NCBI GenBank assembly: GCA_910585995.1
Contig: CAJUGG010000032.1
Coordinates: 75,011 to 139,010, forward strand
Direction of reading: 5' to 3'
DNA from: an uncultured Lachnospiraceae bacterium
Lineage (GTDB): Bacteria > Bacillota > Clostridia > Lachnospirales > Lachnospiraceae
DNA: 64,000 nucleotides
The number at the start of each line of letters is the position of its first letter. Positions within the stretch are counted from its first letter, which is position 1. Made by a program: the position numbers and the translations under genes. The notes under the pieces were generated by a model that was not told where the DNA came from, made no database searches, and saw only the letters and a list, made by a program, of their open reading frames with translations. This document shows positions 15,813-25,080 of the stretch, piece after piece.

Positions 15813-17660
15813 CTACCCTTGCATCTGCCCCATATAATAGAATCCATAAGCCGGGAGATGTAAATCCTGCAGCGTGTATTTCTCCCCCGTCATCATATCC
15901 ATAAATTCACCACGATCATAGGGCAAGGTAATCGTCTTTTCCCATTCTGTAAAATTAAATATTCCAATGATCTTCTGCCCACTTGCATAGCGCCCGATTG
16001 TTAACACTCCATCATCACCTGTGTCCAAAGTCCATACATCTGCTTTGGTCGTAAAGGCAGGATTGGCAGTCCGCAATGCGCTTAAAGCATTCAGACCGCA
16101 GAAGACCATCCCCTCTGGTGTGTCCAGATCGCGAATGTGCTCTGCCAGATCCCAGCGAAGCTTTCCGCGATGGAGATAGCGGCTGTCAGCTGCTTTTTTA
16201 GGATCTTCTTTATAACTGTAATCATTGACTTGTGCCAGCTCGTCACCACTATATAACAATGGTATGCCCGTCTGCAAAAACATCATCGCATGAAGAGTCA
16301 GATCAAAACGAATTGCCCGTTCCATTGCAGCAGAGTCCTGTTCAAATCCCGCTTTTTCAATGCCGCACAAACTAGCGGTCGTGCCACAAAACCTTGCATC
16401 CCCGCTGGTAGGGTCATCATTATACAGCTCACCGCGGCTGTTGCTGTCCCCGGTAAGGCCAAGGAAATAGTCATTCAGATATTTTTTATGTGAAATTTCT
16501 GACATTCCCCATGTCTTTAGAGTCTCATAATCCAATCCCCAGCCAATATCGTCATGACAACGAAGGTAATTGAGAAATACATACTCTTTTGGCAGTCTGT
16601 TCACGATATCTAACTGTCTGCGCAGAAGCCGGGTATCCCTTGTAGCGACCGTATGCCAGGTGGTACACATGGTAGTCACATTATACAAAAGATGACATTC
16701 CGGTTTTTCTATTGTGCCAAAATACGGCACCACCTTCATCGGCTCCATAACCACCTCGCCTAACAGGATCACCGACGGGCATACAATCTCGCCGATCATA
16801 CGCATCATCCGCACAATCGTATGTACCTGGGGCAGATTGCGGCAGTCTGTACCGAGTTCTTTCCAGATATATGGCACCGCATCAATACGGATCATATCCA
16901 TTCCCTTGTTCGCCAGATAAAGATAATTATACATCATCTCATTAAACACACGGGGATTTTGATAGTTCAGGTCCCACTGATATGGATAAAAAGTAGTCAT
17001 AACATGATGCCCGCAATCCGGCAGCCAAGTAAAATTGCCAGGAGCCGTGGTCGGAAAGACCTGAGGGACTGTCTTTTCATATTCTTCCGGGATCGATGAG
17101 TCTGCATAAAAGAAATAGCGGCTCATGTACTCCCCCTCACCCATCCGGGCTTTTTTCGCCCATACATGATCCTGACTGGTGTGATTCATGACAAAATCCA
17201 TGCACAGATTAATCCCCTTTTGGTGACAGGCATCGGATAGTCTTTCCAAGTCTTCCATAGTCCCCAGATCTGCACGCACTTTACGAAAATCTGCAACTGC
17301 ATAGCCGCCGTCGCTGCGTTCTAAAACAGTATCCAAAAATGGCATCAGATGTAAAAGGTTTACTCCCGTCTGCAAAATATATGGAAGCTTATCTTGTACT
17401 CCTTTCAGATCTCCTGCAAAATTATCTATGTAGAGCATCATCCCGATCAAATCATTGGACTTATACCATTCAGGATCAGCCTCCCGCATCAAATCCCGTT
17501 CTTTTAAGCTCACAGAACGTTCCTTCGCAAAATCGTGCAATTTCTCTATCAGCTCTGCAAACATGCTCTCATTATCATATAACTCCATATACAGCCAGCG
17601 CAGCTCCTCGATATGCCGCGCCAGCCGAGTCTGAAATTGCAATTCCTCTTGTTTATTCAT
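15813..17660 (-). CDS. Amylosucrase-like GH13 glycoside hydrolase
   Basis: A 615-residue protein similar to amylosucrase and sucrose hydrolase (GH13 subfamily 4). The helical N-terminal domain (about 1-90) is typical of that group. The catalytic triad is visible: Asp in MIRIDAVPY (about 258), Glu in ILLGEVVM (about 301) and Asp in RCHDDIGW (about 370). No signal peptide, so it acts in the cytoplasm, probably on sucrose or a related glucoside. It starts 5 bp after the HAD gene's stop and belongs to the same leftward unit. The nearby remnant of a PTS gene with an EIIA domain suggests the locus once imported and split sucrose-type sugars. Confidence 0.88.
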   Translation of the reverse strand: MNKQEELQFQTRLARHIEELRWLYMELYDNESMFAELIEKLHDFAKERSVSLKERDLMREADPEWYKSNDLIGMMLYIDNFAGDLKGVQDKLPYILQTGVNLLHLMPFLDTVLERSDGGYAVADFRKVRADLGTMEDLERLSDACHQKGINLCMDFVMNHTSQDHVWAKKARMGEGEYMSRYFFYADSSIPEEYEKTVPQVFPTTAPGNFTWLPDCGHHVMTTFYPYQWDLNYQNPRVFNEMMYNYLYLANKGMDMIRIDAVPYIWKELGTDCRNLPQVHTIVRMMRMIGEIVCPSVILLGEVVMEPMKVVPYFGTIEKPECHLLYNVTTMCTTWHTVATRDTRLLRRQLDIVNRLPKEYVFLNYLRCHDDIGWGLDYETLKTWGMSEISHKKYLNDYFLGLTGDSNSRGELYNDDPTSGDARFCGTTASLCGIEKAGFEQDSAAMERAIRFDLTLHAMMFLQTGIPLLYSGDELAQVNDYSYKEDPKKAADSRYLHRGKLRWDLAEHIRDLDTPEGMVFCGLNALSALRTANPAFTTKADVWTLDTGDDGVLTIGRYASGQKIIGIFNFTEWEKTITLPYDRGEFMDMMTGEKYTLQDLHLPAYGFYYMGQMQG

Positions 17661-17665
17661 ATTTG

Positions 17666-18364
17666 TTATTTTTCCTCCTGTCCCAATAATCCCAGCATTT
17701 GAAACCCTTGATATAGTCCATCTTTTTCTACTGGCGGACAGACCATATCTGCAATCTCTTTTAGTCCTGGACTTCCGTTTTCCATACAGACACTGACTGC
17801 GGTGACCTGAAGCATCTCCAGATCATTCATACTGTCGCCAAAAGCAATGGTATCCGCTTGCGGAACATTCAGATACTGGCAGAGCCGCTCGACAGCCAAG
17901 CCTTTATGAAACGCTTTATTGATTAATTCTCCATTGGTGATCCCACAGGCATCCGTATCCTGAATACAGAACTTAAAGTCATCCTGAAGTTCCTGCATCG
18001 GTTCCTTTAGTCGTTCTTCTCCCCGGCTCATAAACACCAGTCCATAGATTGGTTCCCCGTCATACTCCGCCATAGGCCGGATATTCAGTTCACTCTCAAT
18101 CTGCACCCTCCAGCGCAGCAATTCACTGTTGGCTTTGGAATCCGTATTCTCAGCAAGAAATTCTTTAAAACCTTCATCTGTATAACTGTTATGTCTGCTC
18201 CCAATGGTACGATAGATGCCGTTTCTTTTAAAAACATCCAGCACCTTTTCCTGTTGAACCGCAGTCATAGGACAATCATAAACTATTTTTTCCCCAAATT
18301 CAATACAGCCGCCGGCACTGCTGATCACGCCGTCAAAGCCATACAGCAAAAGAGGCGACAACAT
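17666..18364 (-). pseudogene. HAD-superfamily (Cof-type) phosphatase lacking its N-terminal catalytic motif
   Basis: The C-terminal and cap parts of a Cof-type HAD hydrolase are intact (YGFDGVISSAGG, the Lys of KAFHKGLAVERL, motif IV FGDSMNDLEML), but the N-terminal nucleophile motif DxDGT is absent. Homology begins near MLSPLLLYGFDG; upstream codons are antisense to the PTS gene. About 40 N-terminal residues and the promoter are missing. The frame stays open to 18424, so a protein could start at an upstream ATG, but it should be inactive. The breakpoint near 18360 is shared with the truncated PTS gene. Confidence 0.8.
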
Positions 18365-19372
18365 CCCAGCGGTCTGGTTGTGGGCTTTTTCTGGTCTATT
18401 ATTACCCTTACCGGCGTACATCACATCTTCAATATGCTTGAGATCAGTCTCTTGGCCAGCACTGGATTCAACCCATTTAACGCAATTCTGTGTATGTGCG
18501 GATTTTCCTCAGCTGGTGTATGTCTGGCAATCTCTCTCAAAGCGAAAAAGAAAGAAATTCGTGCAATCGGTCCTAGTGCTACAGCGTCTGCTCTGCTGGG
18601 TATCGGAGAACCTGCTCTTTTCGGTGTTATCCTGCGCTATGGCTTAAAGCCTTTCCTGTTAAGCTGTTCGATCAATGGTATTGCAGGTATGATCGCTATG
18701 CTCCTGGGCATGAAAGGAACCGGAAACGGCATCACTACGATTCCTGGTATGCTCCTGTATATCTATTCTCCGAGCCAGATTGCGATGTATGTCGTCCTTG
18801 CCATCGCGGTATTTGCTACTGCGTTTTCCCTGACCTGGCTCTTTGCTGTTCCGCCAGAAGTTATGGAAGCGGATGCTCCTAAGAATAACAAAAAAACTCC
18901 TGAGCCAGCTTCTGCACCATTTCCTGAGGTATTGGGAGCTGTCGCAAACGGAACATATGTTCCTATGGCTGAGATCCCTGATCCGACTTTCTCTCAAGGT
19001 GTCTTAGGTACCTGTTGTGGTGTGTTACCGGCAGAAGGTAAAGTATATGCCCCGATGGACGGCAGGATCTGCCAGCTTGCGGATACGTTACATGCACTTG
19101 GTATTGAGGCAGACGGCATCGAACTGCTCATCCATGTGGGAGTCGATACGGTCGAGATGAACGGAGACGGATTTAAAAGTTATGTCAAAGAAGGACAGAT
19201 GGTGAAAAAAGGTGATCTGCTCCTGACGATGGATCTGGAAAAAATCCAAAAAGCAGGGCATCCTTCCACAATTATTGTTGCTGTAACCAACTCAGATGAA
19301 TTGGCTTCGGTAGAAGCAACCGCATCCGGGACTGTTAAGCCAGGTGATACGCTGCTGACCCTGAAAGCATAA
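18365..19372 (+). pseudogene. 5'-truncated PTS sucrose/beta-glucoside transporter (end of EIIC plus EIIA)
   Basis: Homology starts abruptly near 18370 with GLVVGFFWSIITLTGVHH, an internal EIIC segment. It continues through the conserved GEPALFGV motif and the last membrane helices, a Pro-rich linker, and a complete EIIA-Glc-type domain with the phosphorylated His in LLIHVGVDTVEMNG. The whole EIIB domain with its active Cys and the first half of EIIC are missing. Codons upstream of 18365 belong to the antisense strand of the HAD gene. As it stands it cannot transport sugar; a free EIIA fragment could still be made if transcribed. Confidence 0.85.
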
Positions 19373-19395
19373 AGCCTTTCTCCTTTTTCTTTTCC

Positions 19396-19424
19396 TTGAC
19401 TATGGTGAAAAAATCCGATAGAAT
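19396..19424 (+). promoter_or_regulatory. Promoter of the LacI-family gene
   Basis: TTGACT (19396-19401) and TAGAAT (19419-19424) are spaced by 17 bp, 30 bp before the start codon. The regulator gene thus has its own promoter and survives the deletion that damaged the PTS gene upstream. Confidence 0.75.
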
Positions 19425-19454
19425 AGCCATAGATTTTGGAAAGGTGGAATCATA

Positions 19455-20453
19455 ATGGTTAGTATGCAGGATATTGCGGATAAAGCTGGAGTTTCTCGTG
19501 TCACTGTGTCCCGTGTACTCTCCAATCATCCGTCTGTCAAGGCAGAGACCCGAAAAAAGGTTCTTTATTGGGTGAAAGAACTGGAGTACGAACCCAATAT
19601 CATCGCGCAAAGCCTGGCCGGAAGCAGCACAAATGTCATCGGTCTTCTGGTTCCCGAAATAGCCTATCCGTTCTTCAGTGAGATCATCGAGGCAGTGGAG
19701 AATCAGGCATTCTATGAGGGATATAATGTTATTATCTGCAATACGCGCCGCAGTCAGGAAAAGGAAAAAAATATCCTGACAGAGCTGAAAAAGCGCAAAG
19801 TAGACGGTATCATTGCAGTACCAGTCTCTGCAACGCAGACCGTTGCTTACCAGCGGCTCCAAATCCCTACGGTGATGATTACCAAACGAACAGAGGGTTT
19901 TAGTAGCGTATATATCTCACATTATGCCAGCGGACAACAGATGGCACGTCATTTTCTGAATATTGGTTTTCAGAAAATCGGATATATAGGTCCCACACGA
20001 GATTCTACCTCATCCATTAAATATGCCGGCTTTCAGAGCTATCTTGCCGAACACCAGATCAGCCTGACCGATGTGATCGAGTGTCCCGCACCGGCTAATA
20101 TGAATGCCAGTCAGGTACATACCAAAGTCAGAGAATATGCTGCCACTACAGGCCTGCGCTGTGAAGCCTATCTTGCCAATGATGATATCACTGCATGTGA
20201 AGCTATTGCAGCATTTCGCGAGTTGGGATTTTCTGTTCCGAAAGATATTGCCATCGCTGGTTTTGACAATTCTTTGCTTGCCAAAGAGATCAGTCCAAAA
20301 TTGACAGCGTTGGCCCAGCCATTAGAGGAGATTGGAAAAAAAGCAGTGGAAGTTCTGTTAGCACAGATCCATGATAACGTACCCCCACAGATGTATGAAT
20401 TGGAATCACGAGTGATCGTAAGAGAATCTACGATTCATTTTATACCTGCCTAA
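19455..20453 (+). CDS. LacI-family transcriptional regulator
   Basis: A 332-residue protein of normal LacI size. The helix-turn-helix is MQDIADKAGVSRVTVSRVLSNHP (residues 4-26), followed by a sugar-binding core (GFQSYLAEHQI, DIAIAGFDNSLLAKEISP). GGAAAGGTGG precedes the ATG. Its place after a sucrose/beta-glucoside-type PTS gene suggests that it controlled that PTS and the amylosucrase/HAD unit in response to a phosphorylated sugar. With the divergent promoter region apparently deleted, its original targets may be gone. Confidence 0.93.
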   Translation: MVSMQDIADKAGVSRVTVSRVLSNHPSVKAETRKKVLYWVKELEYEPNIIAQSLAGSSTNVIGLLVPEIAYPFFSEIIEAVENQAFYEGYNVIICNTRRSQEKEKNILTELKKRKVDGIIAVPVSATQTVAYQRLQIPTVMITKRTEGFSSVYISHYASGQQMARHFLNIGFQKIGYIGPTRDSTSSIKYAGFQSYLAEHQISLTDVIECPAPANMNASQVHTKVREYAATTGLRCEAYLANDDITACEAIAAFRELGFSVPKDIAIAGFDNSLLAKEISPKLTALAQPLEEIGKKAVEVLLAQIHDNVPPQMYELESRVIVRESTIHFIPA

Positions 20454-20485
20454 AGCTGAAAAAAGGAATCCTTCTTACTTAAGAA

Positions 20486-20515
20486 TTGATTGTAACAGCA
20501 GATAGATGATATAAT
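20486..20515 (+). promoter_or_regulatory. Promoter of the NSS transporter gene
   Basis: TTGATT (20486-20491) and TATAAT (20510-20515) are spaced by 18 bp, 34 bp upstream of the start codon, which has a strong AAGGAGG site. Confidence 0.7.
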
Positions 20516-20549
20516 AAGTCCATATATCTACTAAGGAGGATCAAGAACT

Positions 20550-21944
20550 ATGAAAGAAGGTAACAACACAGGCAATTCATCACCTCCTGGGAAGTCGCGC
20601 AGCAGCTTCTCAGGAAAACTGGGGTATGTATTAGCAGTAGCAGGATCGGCTGTTGGACTTGGAAATATCTGGCGCTTTCCCTATCTGGCTGCAAAGTATG
20701 GAGGCGGTATTTTTCTTCTCGTCTATCTGATCTTAATGCTGACATTCGGCTATGCGCTGATTGTATCGGAGACTGCATTGGGACGTATGACAAAGAGAAG
20801 CCCCGTGGGCGCTTTTGGGACGTTTGGAACAAGTGCTCCCTTCCGGTTTGGCGGATGGATCAATGCCGTGATCCCCATGCTGATCGTGCCTTATTACAGC
20901 GTGATCGGCGGATGGGTCACAAAATATCTGTACGAATATCTGCGCGGCAATACGGCAGGGTTAGCAGGAGATGATTATTTTTCCGGCTTTATCGCCAATT
21001 CTTCGAGTGTCTTATGGTTTTTGTTGTTTAGTCTTATGGTAATCGCTGTTCTCTTTGCCGGGGTCAAGCAGGGAATCGAGCGTGTCTCTAAGATCATGAT
21101 GCCGCTGCTTGTCCTGCTGGCAATCTTTGTTGCCATCTATTCCATGACCAGACCGGGAGCCTTTGAAGGTGTAATCTATTTTCTAGTTCCCAATCTGGAA
21201 CATTTTTCCTGGATGACGGTAGTAGCAGCCATGGGGCAGATGTTCTATTCCCTCTCCATCGCCATGGGAATACTCTATACCTACGGTTCGTATCTGAAAA
21301 AGGAAGTGGATATCGAAAAATCCACCACACAAGTGGAGATCTTCGATACTTCCATCGCGATGCTCGCGGGACTGATGATCATCCCGGCGGTCTTTGCCTT
21401 TTCGGGTGGTAATCCCGACACCTTAAAGGCCGGACCTTCGCTGATGTTTATCACAATCCCCAAAGTATTTGCAAGCATGGACTTTGGTTCTGTGGCCGGA
21501 CTTATGTTTTTTCTTCTGGTACTGCTTGCTGCACTGACCAGTGCGATCTCGCTGGCAGAATCCGGAGTCTCTACTTTTGAAGACCAGCTGCATCTGAACC
21601 GCCATAAGGCTACACTTTTGATGGGAGTTATTATTGTACTGTTTGGCTGTGCTTCGGCTCTTGGTTTTGGCATCTGGGATTTTATCTGTCCCCTTGGAAT
21701 GTCGATCTTAGACTTTTTTGATTTTCTGACCAATTCCATTATGATGCCTCTGGCAGCTCTGGCGACCTGTCTTCTGATCACCCGCATCGTCGGGCTTGAC
21801 CGGATCGCACAGGAGATGGAACAATCTTCTGCTTTTAAGCGCAAGAACATGTACAACCTGTTTATGAGATATCTGGCCCCTGTCTGTATCGTATTAATTT
21901 TGTTAAGCTCTGTTGCTAACGTAATGGGCTGGATCTCCATGTAA
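20550..21944 (+). CDS. Sodium-dependent NSS (SNF) family transporter
   Basis: A 464-residue membrane protein with about 11-12 hydrophobic helices. The first helix has the NSS signature AGSAVGLGNIWRFPYL (about residues 31-46), where the unwound Gly-Asn-x-Trp-Arg stretch binds Na+ and substrate. Bacterial members (LeuT, MhsT, TnaT) take up amino acids together with Na+. The start is set by AAGGAGG 10 bases upstream. Eleven predicted helices would match the bacterial branch that lacks TM12. Monocistronic, with a hairpin downstream. Substrate not predictable. Confidence 0.93.
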   Translation: MKEGNNTGNSSPPGKSRSSFSGKLGYVLAVAGSAVGLGNIWRFPYLAAKYGGGIFLLVYLILMLTFGYALIVSETALGRMTKRSPVGAFGTFGTSAPFRFGGWINAVIPMLIVPYYSVIGGWVTKYLYEYLRGNTAGLAGDDYFSGFIANSSSVLWFLLFSLMVIAVLFAGVKQGIERVSKIMMPLLVLLAIFVAIYSMTRPGAFEGVIYFLVPNLEHFSWMTVVAAMGQMFYSLSIAMGILYTYGSYLKKEVDIEKSTTQVEIFDTSIAMLAGLMIIPAVFAFSGGNPDTLKAGPSLMFITIPKVFASMDFGSVAGLMFFLLVLLAALTSAISLAESGVSTFEDQLHLNRHKATLLMGVIIVLFGCASALGFGIWDFICPLGMSILDFFDFLTNSIMMPLAALATCLLITRIVGLDRIAQEMEQSSAFKRKNMYNLFMRYLAPVCIVLILLSSVANVMGWISM

Positions 21945-21973
21945 CACCTGAGCGCTGGTGTATCGGATAAGAA

Positions 21974-22017
21974 AATGGTCCGGACTGCCGATGAATCTGT
22001 CAGAAGTCCGGACCATT
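21974..22017. terminator. Perfect 13-bp hairpin after the NSS gene
   Basis: AATGGTCCGGACT (21974-21986) and AGTCCGGACCATT (22005-22017) form a perfect 13-bp stem with an 18-base loop, 30 bp after the transporter stop. No long T-run follows. It lies between convergent genes. Confidence 0.6.
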
Positions 22018-22021
22018 ATTC

Positions 22022-22091
22022 ATGACAATAGGTTTGCTGGCGAAGCCTGCAATCTATTGTTTATGACAACATGTCTGCTGGCAAAGCCTGC
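22022..22091. repeat. Two tandem copies of a 29-bp hairpin-forming repeat
   Basis: Segments 22022-22050 and 22063-22091 differ at only about 4 positions; each starts ATGACAA and ends with a foldable TGCTGGC(G/A)AAGCCTGC core. The first copy is also bounded by CAATAG/CTATTG. They lie just before the 3' end of the ABC permease gene and may form terminator-like or REP-like hairpins. Confidence 0.55.
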
Positions 22092-22100
22092 GGATTCATC

Positions 22101-24326
22101 TTACATCATCGTGTCGTCTCTAAGGACTTCTGCCAGACGGATCTTGCGTACATTTTTCCATGCCAGATGATAAGCCAGCGCCACAGAGCCTGACAGAACC
22201 AGCATAAAGACAGCAATAGGGAGTATTGGCGCCTCTGCAAGAAATTCCCCGATTGTAAGATAACTCAGTTTCAGCATATATATCACTACAATAGCTGCCA
22301 CAAACAGACTGATCAGGATTGGCCGGCCGGCGATCACCAGAGCCTCGATGCAAAACATGTTTCTAAGTTCCTCTGGGGTCATCCCAATCGACAGATATCT
22401 TGCAAATTCTCTTTTTCTTTGACGCACAAATCCCAGTGTATTAGAAAACACGTTTCCAACCCCAATCATCGCAAACAGGATACAGAAGCATCCCAATACA
22501 GTTTTCATTCCCTGGATCTGCTTGTTGTTTGTCTCATATTCCTGGATGCGGTTTTCAGATTCAACGGGATATTTTTCACCCACAAGCTGCACAATCTTAT
22601 CCTGCAGCGTATTCAGTGCTTCTGGTGATCCATGGTCTTTGGCAAGGACGCGAATATAGCAGTCTTCTTCTGCGCCTTTGATCTGTCCCTGAATCTCTGC
22701 CCACAGTGACACAGGGATCACATGTACCAGTTCATAATAATCCAGTGTGGCATATTCTTCTCTCAATACCGGCATCTCCTCTGTATAAGCCAGAACATGA
22801 ATTTCCACGGTCTGATCTTCCTTGCCTGACTGTCTCAGAACACTTGTATGATTTTCATTAGCTCTGGGTATCTTTATATATGGCATATAGTCAGGGTGTC
22901 TGAAATCCGGATTGGTCACGTCCCGGATCTGATTGTATATCACCGCCCCATCAAGCTGCGAAGCAATACCGATCTGTTCACAGTAAGATAAGAAGCTGTT
23001 ATCATCCAGGATTACAAGCGGAACATTTACGAGCCATCCGCCATCCATGGGTGTCACATCACGCTCTGAAGCATGAGAAAATCCGCCAAAGGCCTTCATC
23101 TCTTCACTGATCTCTTCTTCTGTGACAAGTCTCTTTGCTAAGGCCTTCTGATAGACGACAGCGCTTTCCACCCCGGCAAGATTCTGAAGTGCTTCGGTAT
23201 CTTTAAAAGTATTCAGTTCGGTATCTTTAAGCGTAACCATGATATCCCATGCGTCCTGATATTTTTCAAAATAAGTCTCTCTTGTGCTGATTCCCGACAG
23301 AGAAAAGAAACACTGCATAATAGTAAATGCCATAAAAGAAAGGATCAAAGATACAGACGCTGTCCGTAAGGCTTTTCGCTGTGCCTTTAATGCATTGCCT
23401 GCCAACTCTCCCTCCACGCCAAATAAAAGCAGCAGAAAAGGGGAATTTCTCTTTCGTTTTAACTGTAATTCCCCGGCACTTTTGATCGCTTCAAGAGGTG
23501 TCAGCCTGCTCAGTCCCACAGCCGGCAGCCATGCCGAGATCCATATGGTGAGCACTGTGAGAGACAATGTCAGCAACAACACCAAGGGATGATAGCTGGG
23601 GATTGCCCTGTGTCGTCCTTCTATCTCGCTTCCCAATATCACATTTGACAACTGTATCAGCCCCATACTGCCCGCTATACCCAGCAGATTTCCCACTAAG
23701 AGCGGTACGGCACACAATACTGCCGCCTCCTGATAAAGACAAGCTCGAATCTGCCTTGGCGTCGCGCCAATGCTTGAAAATATGCCAAACTGATGGATTC
23801 TTGCGTTCATAGACACCGCAAAGGCATTGTGTATAATCACAATCAACGAAGCAGACGCCAGTACAGTAATCAAAATAAACATGGGAAATACCAGTCTAGG
23901 CGCGGTGTCTTTCGAATCACGTATCAAATACATCGCCAGCAGTTCATAATGATAGACAACCTTTTGGGGAGATACGCCAATCGCATCAGCAATATGAGGT
24001 ACATCAGAAAAAACAGATCTTATATCATCAAAGTACATATCGATGGATGCTTCTGCTCCCTTACTTCCCTCTTCATGGAGCAGCACTTCTTTTACATTGG
24101 CAAAATTTTTTATCGTATCCAGATCTTCTTGATCAAAATTTCCCATGATCCGGCTGTGCCAGCCGCCTTCTTCTAGTACAATCCTCTCCACCTCATATTT
24201 CCATGTATTATAAAACAATCCACATAATAAAGATAACAAAAGTGCACAGATCAGCGCAGAGAGTCTGACCGACCAGCCAGAGGTACGGTTGTTTTTGATA
24301 TAACCCGACAGATAGTCCTTCCACAT
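22101..24326 (-). CDS. FtsX/MacB-type ABC transporter permease (module C)
   Basis: A 741-residue membrane protein with one TM helix near the N-terminus, a large extracellular domain, an FtsX core of three helices (about 155-280), a second extracellular domain and a C-terminal FtsX core (about 630-735). This ten-helix, two-FtsX layout is found in exporters for antimicrobial peptides. The ATG at 24324-24326 is chosen because AAAGGGGGTG stands just upstream, which puts it 4 bp after the ATPase stop. Last gene of the response regulator, kinase, ATPase, permease series at 22.1-26.9 kb. Confidence 0.9.
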   Translation of the reverse strand: MWKDYLSGYIKNNRTSGWSVRLSALICALLLSLLCGLFYNTWKYEVERIVLEEGGWHSRIMGNFDQEDLDTIKNFANVKEVLLHEEGSKGAEASIDMYFDDIRSVFSDVPHIADAIGVSPQKVVYHYELLAMYLIRDSKDTAPRLVFPMFILITVLASASLIVIIHNAFAVSMNARIHQFGIFSSIGATPRQIRACLYQEAAVLCAVPLLVGNLLGIAGSMGLIQLSNVILGSEIEGRHRAIPSYHPLVLLLTLSLTVLTIWISAWLPAVGLSRLTPLEAIKSAGELQLKRKRNSPFLLLLFGVEGELAGNALKAQRKALRTASVSLILSFMAFTIMQCFFSLSGISTRETYFEKYQDAWDIMVTLKDTELNTFKDTEALQNLAGVESAVVYQKALAKRLVTEEEISEEMKAFGGFSHASERDVTPMDGGWLVNVPLVILDDNSFLSYCEQIGIASQLDGAVIYNQIRDVTNPDFRHPDYMPYIKIPRANENHTSVLRQSGKEDQTVEIHVLAYTEEMPVLREEYATLDYYELVHVIPVSLWAEIQGQIKGAEEDCYIRVLAKDHGSPEALNTLQDKIVQLVGEKYPVESENRIQEYETNNKQIQGMKTVLGCFCILFAMIGVGNVFSNTLGFVRQRKREFARYLSIGMTPEELRNMFCIEALVIAGRPILISLFVAAIVVIYMLKLSYLTIGEFLAEAPILPIAVFMLVLSGSVALAYHLAWKNVRKIRLAEVLRDDTMM

Positions 24327-24330
24327 ACTG

Positions 24331-25011
24331 TCACCCCCTTTGTTCATCACTGACAATCCGCCCGTCTTCAATGGTAATCACACGTCTGGCTTCCAAAGCC
24401 ACCTTTTCATCATGAGTGATCAAAAGAATTGTCTGTTTCAGATTATAATTGGAGAGTTTCAGCATATCCATAATCTCTTTGGAATTTTTCTGGTCCAGAT
24501 TCCCCGTCGGTTCATCCGCCAGTAAAAGCGCCGGGCGATAGATCAGCGAGCGTGCAATCGCAACCCTTTGCTGCTGGCCGCCTGATAACTGGCTTGGCAG
24601 AGCCTTAAGCCTGTCAGCGATACCCAGAGAGCTGACAACTTTCTCAAAATATTCCTGGTTTGGCTTCTTCTTGTCAAGTGCAAGAGGCATCAGGATATTT
24701 TTCTCTACGGTCAGAGTGGGAATCAGGTTATAAAACTGATACACCAGCCCCACCTTTCTGCGCCTAAAGATCGCAGCCTGTGTCTGGTTTAACTTAGAGA
24801 GATCAGTTCCGTCTACGATGACCGTCCCCTCTGTAGGCTTGTCCACACTGCCAAGGATATGCAAAAGCGTAGACTTACCGGAACCAGATGCCCCGATAAG
24901 CGCCACAAATTCCCCTTGATCAACTGACAGGTCAATCCCATTAAGCGCTGTTACTTGATTGCCGCCAGAGCCATATACCTTCTTAACTCCTTCACATCTT
25001 AAAATCTCCAT
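24331..25011 (-). CDS. ABC transporter ATPase, LolD/MacB type (module C)
   Basis: A 226-residue ATPase. Walker A GASGSGKST (about 39-47), the Q-loop, signature LSGGQQQR (about 139-146) and Walker B LLADEPTGNLD (about 158-168) are all intact, followed by the H-loop His in ITHDE. It energises the FtsX-type permease encoded 4 bp downstream. Together with the two-component genes just upstream it forms a self-contained sensing and export module. Its promoter overlaps the end of the histidine kinase gene. Confidence 0.95.
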   Translation of the reverse strand: MEILRCEGVKKVYGSGGNQVTALNGIDLSVDQGEFVALIGASGSGKSTLLHILGSVDKPTEGTVIVDGTDLSKLNQTQAAIFRRRKVGLVYQFYNLIPTLTVEKNILMPLALDKKKPNQEYFEKVVSSLGIADRLKALPSQLSGGQQQRVAIARSLIYRPALLLADEPTGNLDQKNSKEIMDMLKLSNYNLKQTILLITHDEKVALEARRVITIEDGRIVSDEQRG

Positions 25012-25047
25012 CCTGAATCTGTTCCTTTCACATTTATATCTGCTATT

Positions 25048-25080
25048 AGTATAGCAAACGAAAGTTACAACTCAGTGACA
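25048..25080 (-). promoter_or_regulatory. Promoter of the module C ABC genes with paired 11-bp direct repeat
   Basis: On the minus strand, TGTCAC (25075-25080) and TGTAAC (25064-25069) are 11 bp apart; the second ends 10 bp before -10 TATACT (25048-25053). The box overlaps the stop codon of the kinase gene (25072-25074). The spacing matches the OmpR-type promoters at 11.6 and 36.5 kb, so the neighbouring response regulator probably activates this promoter. Confidence 0.65.

Noticed and set aside
22021..22095. CRISPR array from the 29-bp repeat pair
   Set aside because: Only two imperfect units with a 12-bp gap; no cas genes and no regular spacers.
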